Of a DNA stretch of 64,000 bases, positions 11,998-22,723 are shown piece by piece. The translations under genes and the position numbers were made by a program. The stretch is from Sambucus nigra (lineage: Eukaryota; Streptophyta; Magnoliopsida; Dipsacales; Adoxaceae). The stretch's first letter is position 1. Every line of letters begins with the position of its first letter. The notes under the pieces were generated by a model. It ran no database searches. It was not told where the DNA came from and saw only the letters and a list, made by a program, of their open reading frames with translations. Location: positions 537,337,372-537,401,371 of the forward strand of contig OX422211.1 in assembly GCA_949130495.1 (NCBI GenBank), written 5' to 3'.

Positions 11998-12082
11998 TTG
12001 GACCGATCCAGTTTTGGGTCTGGACCGATCCGCCTAAACCGGATAGGTTCTTTTATTTTTGGATCGGACCGATCCGTTCTGC
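11998..12082. repeat. GGATCGGTCC cluster at the 5' end of the extra ORF
   Basis: Four copies of GGACCGATCC or its complement, plus related CCGGATAGG words, lie between the integrase end and the extra ORF. The core is the same as in the Athila-1 LTR cluster. Confidence 0.75.
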
Positions 12083-12334
12083 TGATTTTTTTGAATTTTT
12101 CCTCTCTCTTCTTTTCACCATAAATGCTCCTATTCTCCATTCCAAACATTAGTCTTCAACCGCTCACACTTCAAACTATCCTCAATGCTGATCGAAAACT
12201 AAACACCCCTCACCTGTCGGATTCTTAACCCCGGGACTGACTCAAACCTATAACTCCTAACTCCTACAACTCATATGTACAACAATCACCCCATACGTGT
12301 CGGGGGTGCGACGACCTCACCTCTCTTTGTTGAG
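12083..12334 (-). other. Athila-1 integrase-extra ORF spacer
   Basis: About 250 bp without coding similarity separates the integrase stop from the palindrome cluster. No splice or promoter signal is clear enough to call. Confidence 0.4.
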
Positions 12335-13545
12335 TCAATCCCCATAAATGGGGTCCGAGAGCCATATTGTGTCGGCTTCTTTGACAATTGCTTCCAAATA
12401 GGGCTTGAGACGATGCCCATTAACTTTAAATGTGTTTCCCCCTTTCTCATCTATGAGTTCAACAGCTCCATGGGGAAATACCTCTTTCACAATGAATGGA
12501 CCTGACCATCTAGACCGCAATTTTTTGGGAAACAAGTGCAACCTCGAGTTGTAGAGAAGTACTTTTTGTCCCGAATGAAACTCTTTCTTACGAATGATTC
12601 CATCATGAGCTCGTTTCATTCAGTCCTTGGATATTTTAGCACTTTCATACGCATCATTGTGTATTTCTTCCAACTCATTCAACTTAAGTTTACGTGTTTC
12701 GCCGGCTTTATCCATATTGAAGTTCACCCTTTTGATAGCCCAATACGCTTTGTGTTCGATCTCAACCGAAAGATGACAAGTCTTGCCATACACAAATCGA
12801 AATGGGGACATCCCAAGGGGATTCTTGTATGCGGTTCTATAAGCCCGGAGTGCATCATTCAATCTGAGAGACCAGTCTTTCCTATTAGGATCGACTGTCT
12901 TTTCCAAGATATTTTTAATTTTCCGATTAGCGAGCTCGGCTTGGCCATTCGATTGAGGGTGATAAGTTGTTCCAACTTTATGGACAATTCCATACTTCCG
13001 CATTAGTTTCTCCATAGGCCTATTTCAAAAATGAGTTCCATTATCACTAATTATGGCCTTAGGCATACCAAAACGAGAAAGTATATTTTCTTGAATGAAT
13101 TTTATCACCACCTTGCTGTCATTCGTCTTTGTAGCAATAGCCTCTACCCATTTTGAAACGTAATCTACTGCGACGAGGGTGTATAGAAAACCAAAAGAAG
13201 GTGGAAAGGGGCCCATGAAGTCAATACCCCAACAATCAAACAACTCCAATACTAGAATTGGGGTTAATGGCATCATGTCACGGTGAGTAATAGCTCCCAT
13301 TCTTTGGCATCTATCGCATGATTTACAAAAAGTATTCACATCCCGGAAGACTGTGGGCCAATAAAGACCACTTTGAAGGATTTTTGCAGCAGTTTTATTT
13401 TTCGAAAAATGACCTCCACATGCTTCCGAATGACAGAATCGATTACCCCTTGGATTTCTTCATCGGGTACACATCTCCGGATGATTTGATCAGCACAATA
13501 CTTAAACAAATACGTGACCATGTAATGAACTTTCTTCTCTCTTAC
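12335..13545 (-). pseudogene. Athila-1 integrase
   Basis: The integrase follows RNase H after a frameshift near 13545. The HHCC zinc domain is split: the [10 protein letters not shown] segment (13554-13336 frame) precedes another frameshift, and CKSCDRCQR gives the two Cys pairs (about 13295-13325). The catalytic core has the first Asp in [10 protein letters not shown], the second in ISDNGTHF, and the Glu in [12 protein letters not shown], so the D-D-E triad is present. In-frame stops occur after the second Asp (13025-13027) and before MKRAHDG (near 12620). The C-terminal region ([25 protein letters not shown]) is typical of Athila integrases. The protein catalysed insertion of the cDNA, but this copy cannot make it whole. 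Confidence 0.88.
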
Positions 13546-16037
13546 GGATTCCAATTAGATGGAACAACTCCAGTGACAAGGTAATTGACTATATCCGCAA
13601 ACCAAGGGAGAGAAGAAGTAGCAAATAAATTTTCATCCAGAAAATACTCGTCTATGGGAATGGGATCAATAGGCACGTCGGACGAGAGGCGTGATAAATG
13701 GTCAGCAACGACGTTTTCTACTCCTTTCTTATCTTGAATCGAGAGATTAAACTCTTGTAAGAGTAGGATCCACCTGATTAGACGGGGTTTGGCATCTTTC
13801 TTGCTCAAGAAATATTTAAGAGCCGAATGATCAGTGAAGCAAATGATAGGCGACCCAACAATGTAAGAGAGAAATTTGTCGAGAGCAAAAATGACTGCTA
13901 GTAACTCTTTCTCTGTAGTAGAGTAGTTAAGCTGAGGGCCAAATAATGTTCTGCTAGCATAGTAAATAACATGACCTTTCTTGTCTTTCCTCTGTCCAAG
14001 AACAACCCCAATCGCATAATCACTTGCATCACAAATAAGCTCAAATGGTAGTGACCAATCCGGAGCTTGCATGATAGGAGCGGAAATAAGCATACTTTTA
14101 AGTTTATCAAAAGCTTCTTGACATGCTTTATTCCACTCAAATGGAGTGTCTTTCATGAGAAGATTACTCAAAGGTCTAGCGATGGTGCTAAAGTCTTTGA
14201 TAAATCTCCTATAAAATCCAGCATGGCCTAGAAAGGACCTCACATCTTTAAGTGATTTTGGCAGGGGTAACTCAGCTATTACTTCAATTTTTGCTCGATC
14301 AACTTCAATCCCCCTAGATGAGACTATGTGGCCTAAAACTACGCCCTTAGTAACCATAAAATGGCATTTTTCCCAATTAAGGACCAAGTCTTTTTCCACA
14401 CACCGGAATAATACTCTTTCAAGATTAGCTAAACATTGGTCAAAAGATGGACTGAAAACGCTAAAATCGTCCATGAACACCTCAAGACCTTTTTCAATCA
14501 TATCGCTAAAGAGACTTAACATGCACCTTTGAAAATTAGCTGGCGCATTACATAACCCAAATGGCATACATTTATAGGCAAACGTACCAAACGAACATGT
14601 AAAAGTCGTCTTTTCTTGATCAAATACATCCACTTCAATCTGATTATATCCGGAATACCCATCTAGGAAACAATAGTAAGGATGACCCGCCACTCGTTCA
14701 ATCACTTGATCGATGAACGGTAAGGGAAAATGATCTTTTCGAGTTCCGACATTGAGCTTTCGGTAGTCAATGCAAACACGCCACCCGGTGGTGGTGCGTT
14801 GTGGTATTAATTCTCCCTTAGCATTTTTAACCACGGTCATGCCCGATTTTTTTGGAACGACTTGAATTGGGCTCATCCATTTACTATCCGAAATTGGATA
14901 GATAATCCTAGCATCTAGCAATTTGATGATTTCCGCTCTTACTACATCTATCATGATTGGGTTTAATCTCCTTTGCATCTCACGCGAGGGCTTCACTTCT
15001 TCCTCAAGATGGATTTTATGGGTACAAATCAATGGACTTATACCTTTCAAATCTGCTATAGTCCAACCAAAAGCACTTCTATGCTTTCGCAACACATCCA
15101 ACAACATACCCTCTTGCCCTTTTTCTAGACGGGAAGACACAACAACAGGAAATGTATCATTCTCTCCTAGAAAGGCATATTTGACATGTGAGGGTAGTTT
15201 CTTCAACTCAAGACTAGGAAATCTATTTTCAGAGGGAATCATGGTTGTCTCCCTCGGAGGCAATTCTTCAAACCTATAAATCCAGTCAACATCTCTTACA
15301 ATCTCAAAACTCTCTTCCTCTTGTAACCAATTTTCCAACTCCTCCACCTCTCGCTCAAACTCAGTATAAGAACTCTTTTTCTCACCACTGTGCACTAAAC
15401 ACACTTCCAAAGCATCTCTTCCTATAATTCTCTCAATGTTCTCATCCACCACTTCTTCAATAAGATCAACCTCAAGAATTTCATCCTCATCACCCATTTG
15501 GTTAGCGACATGGAAAATGTTGGTCTCGAGAGTCATGTTTCCAAAAGTGAGTTGCATTTGCCCATTCCGTGTATTGATCAAAGCATTAGCAGTAGCTAAG
15601 AATGGAAGGTCCAAGATTATTGGAACATGATTTCTCATATGGGGAACAGGCTCAGTGTCCCAAATGACAAAATCAACAGTAAAGTAGAACGTGTCCACTT
15701 GAACTATCACGTCTTCTACAACCCCACGAGGCACTTTCACTGTTCTATCCGCTAACTGTAGAGTGATTCGGGTAGGTTGTAAATCACCTAAATTAAGCTT
15801 CTTATAGATGGAGTATGGAAGGATATTTACACTCACACCTAAATCAAGCAATGCTTTTTCCACTCTTTTTTCTCCTATGACGTACGAAATTGTAGGTGCA
15901 CCTGGATCCTTGAATTTTGGTGGAAGATCATTGAGAAGGATCGAGCTCACATTTTGTGCCAAGAAAACATTCTTCTTCACCTTAAGCCGTCGTTTGACAG
16001 TCAAAAGATCTTTGATGACCTTAGCATATGCTGGAAT
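13542..16037 (-). pseudogene. Athila-1 protease-reverse transcriptase-RNase H
   Basis: The open frame begins after a stop at 16038-16040 and runs to a frameshift-induced stop at 13542. The protease has LLDLGVSVNILP, in place of the usual DLGASVN. The RT contains CIDYRKLN, then TFTCSFGTFAYKCMPFGLCN and the active site EVFMDDFSVF (about 14470), the F-x-DD form common in Athila. RNase H follows with LICDASDYAIGVVLG, YYASRTL and FTDHSALKYFL, ending VADHLSRL. The RT and RNase H core motifs are intact. The copy is inactivated by upstream stops and the downstream frameshift. Confidence 0.92.
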
Positions 16038-16535
16038 TTATTGAATAGCATCAAGAAACGGCAAGTTCAATTTTACTTGCTTCAACACATCCAACACCTC
16101 GGTACGCGAAGCCCCTTTTTTGGGTGGCACTAAGCATTGAGGAAATGGAGCAGCAGTGGGCAGCTTGACTTCAATTTCAGGTTCAACTTCCTCATCTTTG
16201 TATTCTGTTTCTAACAGAGTTTCTTCAGACTCGGAAGTTTTGGATTCCTTGGGAATTTCAGGTTCAAATCCATCATCTTTCTCCTTTGGAAGTTTTGGTG
16301 CTAGATCAATTACACGGCCACTACGAAGAGTAGTAACAGCTTGACATTGTTCTTACAAATCCGATGATGTGGAGCCAACCGTGGGTTGACTTTGAAGAGG
16401 AGGTCTTTGGCCTTGGGCTGGAAATTTACCCTTCTCTTGATTATTCACTGCAGACTGCAACCTAGAGATGCTAGTAAGAATTTCAGTGAACATTTGATCA
16501 TATTTAGCATTTCTCTCTTTTTGAGATTGGATGAA
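16038..16535 (-). pseudogene. Athila-1 gag-protease linker with in-frame stops
   Basis: The same frame as gag and pol continues here. It is interrupted by TAA at 16536-16538, 16353-16355 and 16038-16040. The stretch is acidic and includes the AVTTLRSGRVID segment that marks the gag-pol boundary in Athila. No frameshift separates gag from protease, so the ancestor had a single gag-pol frame. Confidence 0.82.
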
Positions 16536-17900
16536 TTAATTGAGATTATCTTCAAGAGATCTCCTAGGTGGATCTACATAAGGACCAGGAGATGGTACTT
16601 GCATAGGATTTGGCATTGGAGGAGCCACTTGTTGAAATTGAGGAGGTGGTGGTAGAGTCATATGTGGGTTAGGAACCATCCCACCTTGGGGTTGTCCATA
16701 ATTGAACCCAGGATTCCTCCATGATTGATTATATGCATTCCCTTGCTGTGCATTATAATTTCCTCTAAACCCTCCTATTGCCTCAACCTGTTCAGTGTAC
16801 ATTGCCTTGTATGCAGGAATGGTAGGACATCCTTCGGTAGAATGACCCGCATTAAAAATGGCACACACTTTCTCCTTCCCAGCTTGTACGGGTCCAGCCA
16901 CATCTCTCAAACGCACTTCAAGCATATCTCTGAAATTCTTCTCCAATTGGTCAAATTTTTTATCCAACAAAGTGTCCTTGTCCAAGTGATAAATACTGGA
17001 CGCAGCAGGCAAGTTGGACACTTGTCGATTTCGATTTTGACTATTGGGGTCAGAAATATCCCATGCTTGGGTAGTCTCTGCCACATATTTCAAATGAGCC
17101 TCAGTATCGCTCGAATCTAACTCCCAAAAAGGTCTTTCACACATGGTTTGAACAAGTTGTTTGGATGCTAAAGTAAGGCCTTGATGGAAAAATGAAATCA
17201 GATGATGCTTTTCAAAACCATGATGTGGGCACGCACTAACTAAATCTTGAAATCTCTCCCAACACTTATCAAAAGCCTCATTCGCATTTTGACGAAAATC
17301 TTGAATTTGGGATTTAATAGAAATTGTTTTATGTTGTGGAAAAAATTTGGATAAAAACTTTGCTTGCATCTCTCTCCATGATAACACAGAATTTGGGGGT
17401 AGGGACCATAACCAAGTCTTAGCTTTATCCTTTAGGGAAAAAGGGAATAGCTTCAACCGGATTACATCTTGTAGAGAAGCTTGGTCTCCAAACGTCTCAC
17501 ACGCTTCCTCGAACTCTCTAAGATGGAGATATGGTTTTTTAGAATCCATCCCATGAAATATAGGAAGAATTTGGATCATACCATTCCGAAAGTGGAACTG
17601 ACCGGCATTATACGGGAGTAAAATGCAACCAGGGGTAACAGTTCGCTCTGGAAATAATAAATATTTCATGGGGAGATATGGTATCTCATCCTCTCCAGCA
17701 CCAACACCGACACTACCGTTCTCCGACATATCGCTACCGAAAGGTTCAGAATTCTCACTCAGTGTTTGACTCAATGAACGACTTGTGATGGAATTATTAG
17801 TCCAAGGAGGTGGAACCCAAAAATGAGGAGACTCGTAATTTTCAGAACAGGCTTCGGCTATAGGATTTTCGTGAACTTGGGTGGGAGATGAATTCTGCAT
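16536..17900 (-). pseudogene. Athila-1 gag
   Basis: The first ATG is at 17900, close to the primer site; the frame is open from about 17981. The capsid region has FHGMDSKKPYLHLREFEEAC, LKLFPFSLKDKAKTWLWSLP and SACPHHGFEKHHL, all typical of Athila gag. The nucleocapsid has one knuckle, CAIFNAGHSTEGC (about 16835-16873). The second Cys of the CCHC motif is Phe here. A Pro/Gln-rich tail follows, and the frame ends at TAA 16536-16538. Gag would coat and package element RNA. The lost zinc ligand suggests reduced packaging even before the stop codons. Confidence 0.9.
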
Positions 17901-17986
17901 ATAAGCACATAAAAGAGGAGAATTTTTTTTTTTTTTCGAAATCACTTGTAGATAAAAATAACTTTCTTGAAAATTTAACAATTTCG

Positions 17987-18006
17987 GATCCCCGGCAACG
18001 GCGCCA
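17987..18006 (-). other. Athila-1 primer binding site (tRNA-Asp type)
   Basis: On the minus strand TGGCGCCGTTGCCGGGGATC is complementary to the 3' 20 bases of plant tRNA-Asp(GTC) as I recall it. It lies 6 bp downstream of the 5' LTR. This primer choice is characteristic of Athila. Confidence 0.92.
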
Positions 18007-18012
18007 AAAACT

Positions 18013-19589
18013 TGACGCGACTAAGAATTTGTCTCAAAAGTGCGTTTTACTCTAGGCTCAAGTGCAAGCCTGTCGCTCAAGTATAAACCCGGTAAGTCGG
18101 GATCGTATCCACAGGGATCGAGATTGCCAAATAGTAATAAGAAAAATTATTAAATCTTGAAATGGTTTCTTAAAAGAAACAAAAAGATGATTAATGATTG
18201 GGAAAATTTCTAGTCAAATAAAAATTTACTTAAGAAAAACAAACTGAAAACTGCAAAGAAATTTAGATCTGAAAAATGGGAGAAAATAGGGTAGGGTACA
18301 ATCCCTCAATCCTTAACAAATTATCATATAGAATGCTAGAATTGTAAATTAAAATTCTTGGCTAGATCCGGTCTTTATAAATTCTAAGCATTACATATAT
18401 GAGGGATCTAGCCCGCATCATATGAAATCAAAGATAGATATAAAGCGGTGAATGATGAATTATACTCACAAAGCGTTCTTAAACATCTCAAGTACCTAGG
18501 GCAAGAGAGATTAAAAGATTAACAATGTTTGTATGATTTTCATTCACGATTCAATCAATATTTTAATTTGATCTCTATTTTCTACATAAATAATTTGCCT
18601 TGGATTGAGTTCATGTACCCCAACCCTTGGGAATTCAGCTACTCATGATTTGATTTAAGAACAAATTCACACATAAAATTATGGATCTACAAGACATTGT
18701 AAATAATTTGCAAATAATAAAACTAGAGAATGGAAAGATTTTACTTGAATTCAGCAACAAAAACGGAATTGGAATTCAGAATTTCTTACAAACTAGGGTT
18801 CATGCAAGACGCTTGAAGAAATTGGAAACTAACCCTAGAATTACTCAAAATTCAACCAATAACTCTCTCTAAAAATTGCCTAAATGCACTCTGCAACGCT
18901 CAAATGATGTAGGGAATGGCTTTTATAGCACAAAGTATCGAAATTGACAGCTCAATAAGCTTGTGACACAAGTTTCACCATCTAGCACGCCAAAAATCTT
19001 CATAATTAATGCCAGGATTTCACATGACCGGACCGGTCCGGATTACCCTCGGATCGGTCCGATATCCACCGGATTGGTTCTTTTATTTCTACCAGATCGG
19101 TCCGATCCTAGTCGGATCGATTCGATTTCTGCTTCCATCGGTTTGCCATCCATCCGGGGTATACTGGACTTGGTCATTTCGGATCGGTCCGGATCCAACC
19201 CGGATCGGTCCGATTTTCTTCTACTTTGACTTTTTCCTTGCAACTTTGACTGGCCATAAGTCTTGATCTAGAACTCCGATTTGAGTGTCGTTTCTTCCTA
19301 TGCTCTTGTGAACTCATGCTCTTCAACTTCACTTTTGGTGTCGACTTCGAATTCTATGTGGAACTTTAAGCTTTTGCCCTTTTATTTTTCTTCTTTTCTT
19401 CTTCTGGTTTCTTCTTTCCTTTCTTGCATTCCATTCTTGAAAACTTCATCAAAAATACACAAAAACTAGGGAATATTATTAGAAACAAACAATAGAATGA
19501 TGTGGCATAAAAATGATTCAATTACCTTGTTCGAGATATTAAAATCACTAACTTAAGGGGCTAAATTCAGAAGAATTTACGCTTGGTCA
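18013..19589 (-). repeat. Athila-1 5' LTR
   Basis: It is 1577 bp, TG...CA bounded on both strands (plus TGACGCGAC ... TTGGTCA). It carries the GATCGGTCCG cluster at about 19025-19215. It is near-identical to 4666-6051 plus 8993-9183. Confidence 0.93.
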
Positions 19590-19594
19590 ACTTA

Positions 19595-19808
19595 CCACTG
19601 GGAAATGCTTCACTTATTTTTCCTTATATGCCGGGGTGTGGGAGTAGAGATTGGTAGCTTAGTATTACCAGCAGATATGTTAGTATTAAATTTTCATGAG
19701 CACGACGTTATTATCAGTATGAATTGGTTCGCAGCTTATAGAGCCATAATAGATTGCTTTGGTGAGAGTAATGTCTTTTCCATTTCGGGGCAAGAAATGT
19801 TTGAGTGA
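19595..19808 (+). pseudogene. Tekay-A protease, C-terminal part (resumes after Athila-1)
   Basis: Coding resumes just after the right copy of the ACTTA duplication (19590-19594). It reads GVGVEIGSLVLPADML, then HEHDVIISMNWFAAYRAIID and CF. This is the C-terminal half of a Tekay/Del aspartic protease, where the typical motif is HDVI-x-GMDWL; here the D-W is N-W. The frame differs from the left part, so a small indel lies near the junction. Coding similarity ends at about 19808. Confidence 0.75.
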
Positions 19809-22711
19809 CGATACCTCGCCCAAAAGGGGGATCTTACACCTATTTTTATTATATAAAGGAGGATATCTTTAAGGAAATTGTAATTCTCCTGGATTCGATT
19901 CCAGTAGTTCGTGAGTTTTTTAATGTATTTCAAATGGTAAGTGGATTAAATATCGAAATATCATGCGGAGAGTGAGATCACGCGTGCTAAAATATTCTCT
20001 GAAGCAAGTATGTAGACAGAGTGTGGTGTCTAGTAAGGGACAATGATTGTAGTAGTTTCATTTTGGTTTGGATAGGCATGTGACATCCGGAGTCAATTTC
20101 TACGGTCAAGACGATTGGCAAGGCAGAATTATAGGTTTTATCCTCAGAGGGTGAAGCATGTTTTCAGTGACACGAGAGAGTCATTGTATTATGTTCATTA
20201 CTATATTGGCATGTGAGGCGGGTTTAATGTGTATAACTACTAGCGGTATTATCATGTGAATATTTTTCCTAGTATAGTGGGATTTTCCATAGTGCTATCC
20301 GCGGAGGATGAATTAGTATATTAATAGTGTTATATGCCTTATTGAAGTTACTCGTTTTAGTGAGGTAATATACGAGTATAGTATGGTATTGATTACAACG
20401 TTATAAAATGGTTAGTATGATAGTGGACATTTAATGCAAGGCTATCGGAGTGGTTGCATTAGTGCAGCATGTTTTATTTTTGCTCTGGCGAGGCTTCACC
20501 TGAAAGAAGGTTGGACTCGCACTTATATTATCTATCCTAGAGACTTCAGAGGAGATAGTGGGCTCGAGATATTCGATGCCGATGTATGTATAGACTTTGT
20601 CATTATAATTCAGTGTGTATCAGGCTTACCATTGAGCGAAAAGATTTAATTCAGTATTATGTTGAGCACTCAGGACTTGGTGATAGGAAGAGTGCATTGT
20701 TATATCTATCGTCTAGAGATGTGGGAATTAAGAGTTATACCCCTATTATTAGGAAAGGAATTCCGAAAATTCCGATTGTATGTATTCAAAGTTCAAGGAA
20801 CGAAATTTCCAACACCCAATTCGGAACGATAGTACAATTGGTGAGACGTTCTTTGTTAAGTGTAATTACGGGATGAAATATAACTTATATGTCAAAAGAC
20901 GGAGTAAAGGGGTAAATGCTATGGACGGAGGACCTAACGGATCTCGATAACCGACAATACTAGGCAGTAGTGTATCGGGAGGGTTCTTTGTTTGGATTTC
21001 GCTTTGCGAGATATCCCACGCATGAAACTTAGTGTAAGGTTGGAAATAGGGAGACGTTTGGTCATTATTCCATGAGTTCGGTACCCCAAATCGAAAGGGG
21101 ATCAAGTAATTATATCTTTAAGTGGGAAATTAAATTTTGATTTAAAGCCAGTGGAGCCGGTTGTGTGGTAAGAAAGGATTGAAAGTTTTTCTTTGTCACC
21201 GCGAGTTAAAGGGGCGGAATGATAATAAGGGAAATTTAATTTTTTTGATTTTTAGGGTGATTAACGTGTTGTAATCACGTTGCAAGCACCAGGGAAAACA
21301 AAGTATTTGTTTATTAGTATGGAGTGCATGTGATGCTTACGCTAGTATGCACGATTTATAGGGTGTGTAGACATCCTGGTTAAGTAATGTTAAAACTCGT
21401 CCGAGATGAAAGGGAGTGGCAATGGACGGGTGGAAAATGTGTTTGTGGGGCTAACAGAACGAAGTGGAAGTGATAGAGTGGATTAAACGTCACATGAGGG
21501 ACAATAATCCATACGTAAGTGTGCAATTAAAATAGAACAACCTAATTTGATGGGAAGGCTGTGGGAAGACATTTAAGAAAGAATATCCCTTGAATATAGT
21601 AGAAAGTTAATTATTATGAAGAACCCTAAGAGAGAAGTAGTTATTAGACAAGTGTGAGAGCGAACTTGCGCATGCAGAGAGTGATGATGTTAGTATGGTG
21701 TAAAGGATTCAGAAGTGCGCTTCGTGGAGGAAAAGATCACGGGACGGAACTTTCGGCATACACCAAGGAAGGAAAGGGAATGTTACGTGTCACATAATGT
21801 GAGACAATTCAAGAAAAGATCGATGTTTAGCGGGACATAGTAAGTAGTCTTTACATGCACCGCCCATAGGTAAGGTATGGTTGAAAGAGGAGAATCAACC
21901 AAAGAATTTTGTGTTTATCAACAATTCGTGAAATGGGAGGATGTCGGTAAAGTCGATAAAGTTCTTGGATGGGTTACCACTCTCAAAACAAGATCAAGGC
22001 AATGTTAACTAGTGCGCCCCAAAAATTTCTTTGAAAGGAAGGATCGCGCCAGTGCATGGTCTAGCGCAGTGTTAATTCCTGAATCGGGATGAGATTTGTA
22101 AATTCCATCTTTAATATGGGATTTCAGGAACCGGCGGAGATAAGGTTTCGTTGCGAGAAGGATGTATCACCCCTAGCCAGGAAATAGACGCACGGTGATT
22201 AGAAATTAGTGGAACCACGTGAAGAAAATTTTGGAATCTTAATACGGTGTTTTCAGGAGTGCTCTGAAAAGGCACTCGTAACTGTTAATTGCGTATGAGG
22301 CACTTATTAAGTTTTTGGTATGGAAGAACCTCGAATATTCTCCTCTCGTATATTTAGAGGTGAGTGGATACTCAAAATTTTGGATCGGTTGGGAATACTC
22401 CGATGACTATGGTGAAATTCCACGACTGTTTTGGGCGAACAAGAGTGGTCAGAGGTTTGTATGGTTTTCTCAGAATGAGAGTTTTGTATATAGATAAATC
22501 CGAGTAGCTGCCATGTAATAAGGCACAACCTATGCGAATGTTGTCGATTAGGAAGTGTCTCCAATTAGAATGTTAATCAAGCTTGCTGTGAGGCGGGAAC
22601 TATAGGGATTAAGCGCCTTACTATGTAGGTAGTCTGCGAACAAAGAGATATCCAGAATTGTTCTACCAGTTAGGCCTTACTTTTCGAATTTCGGGACGAA
22701 ATTCCGTTATT
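19809..22711 (+). pseudogene. Tekay-A decayed pol region
   Basis: This is 2.9 kb with no usable frame. A VVREFF-like block at about 19900 resembles the protease-RT linker. A stretch at about 20486-20560 weakly resembles the RNase H start. ILDRLGILR and EIPRLFWANK-like words at 22378-22440 resemble the chromodomain end of pol, in broken frames. About 20930-21070 is visibly similar to 33785-33900 in Tekay-B, the best-conserved piece of either interior. The final bases (TTTCGGGACGAAATTCCG) are the usual pol 3' end of this lineage. I could not find the RT catalytic YxDD block. Confidence 0.55.
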
Positions 22712-22721
22712 AGGGGGGGAG
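22712..22721 (+). other. Tekay-A polypurine tract
   Basis: AGGGGGGGAG lies three bases before the 3' LTR start. It is the expected plus-strand primer position. Confidence 0.85.
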
Positions 22722-22723
22722 TA

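Larger units (their letters stand above)
4666..19589 (-). mobile_element. Athila-1: Ty3/gypsy Athila-type element inside Tekay-A
   Basis: The element is transcribed right to left. The 5' LTR is 18013-19589 and the 3' LTR is 4666-9183. The 3' LTR is enlarged by a solo-LTR insertion; without it the two LTRs are exactly equal at 1577 bp. The flanking duplication is ACTTA (4661-4665 and 19590-19594). Order in the element: tRNA-Asp primer site, gag, protease-RT-RNase H, integrase, an extra ORF, a long 3' untranslated region, polypurine tract. Gag and pol are in one continuous frame interrupted by stops. This is the arrangement of the Athila lineage. Confidence 0.93.

Noticed and set aside
16156..16655. 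Plus-strand frames opposite Athila-1 gag and pol
   Set aside because: They are shadows of the minus-strand gag-pol frame with no independent motifs.
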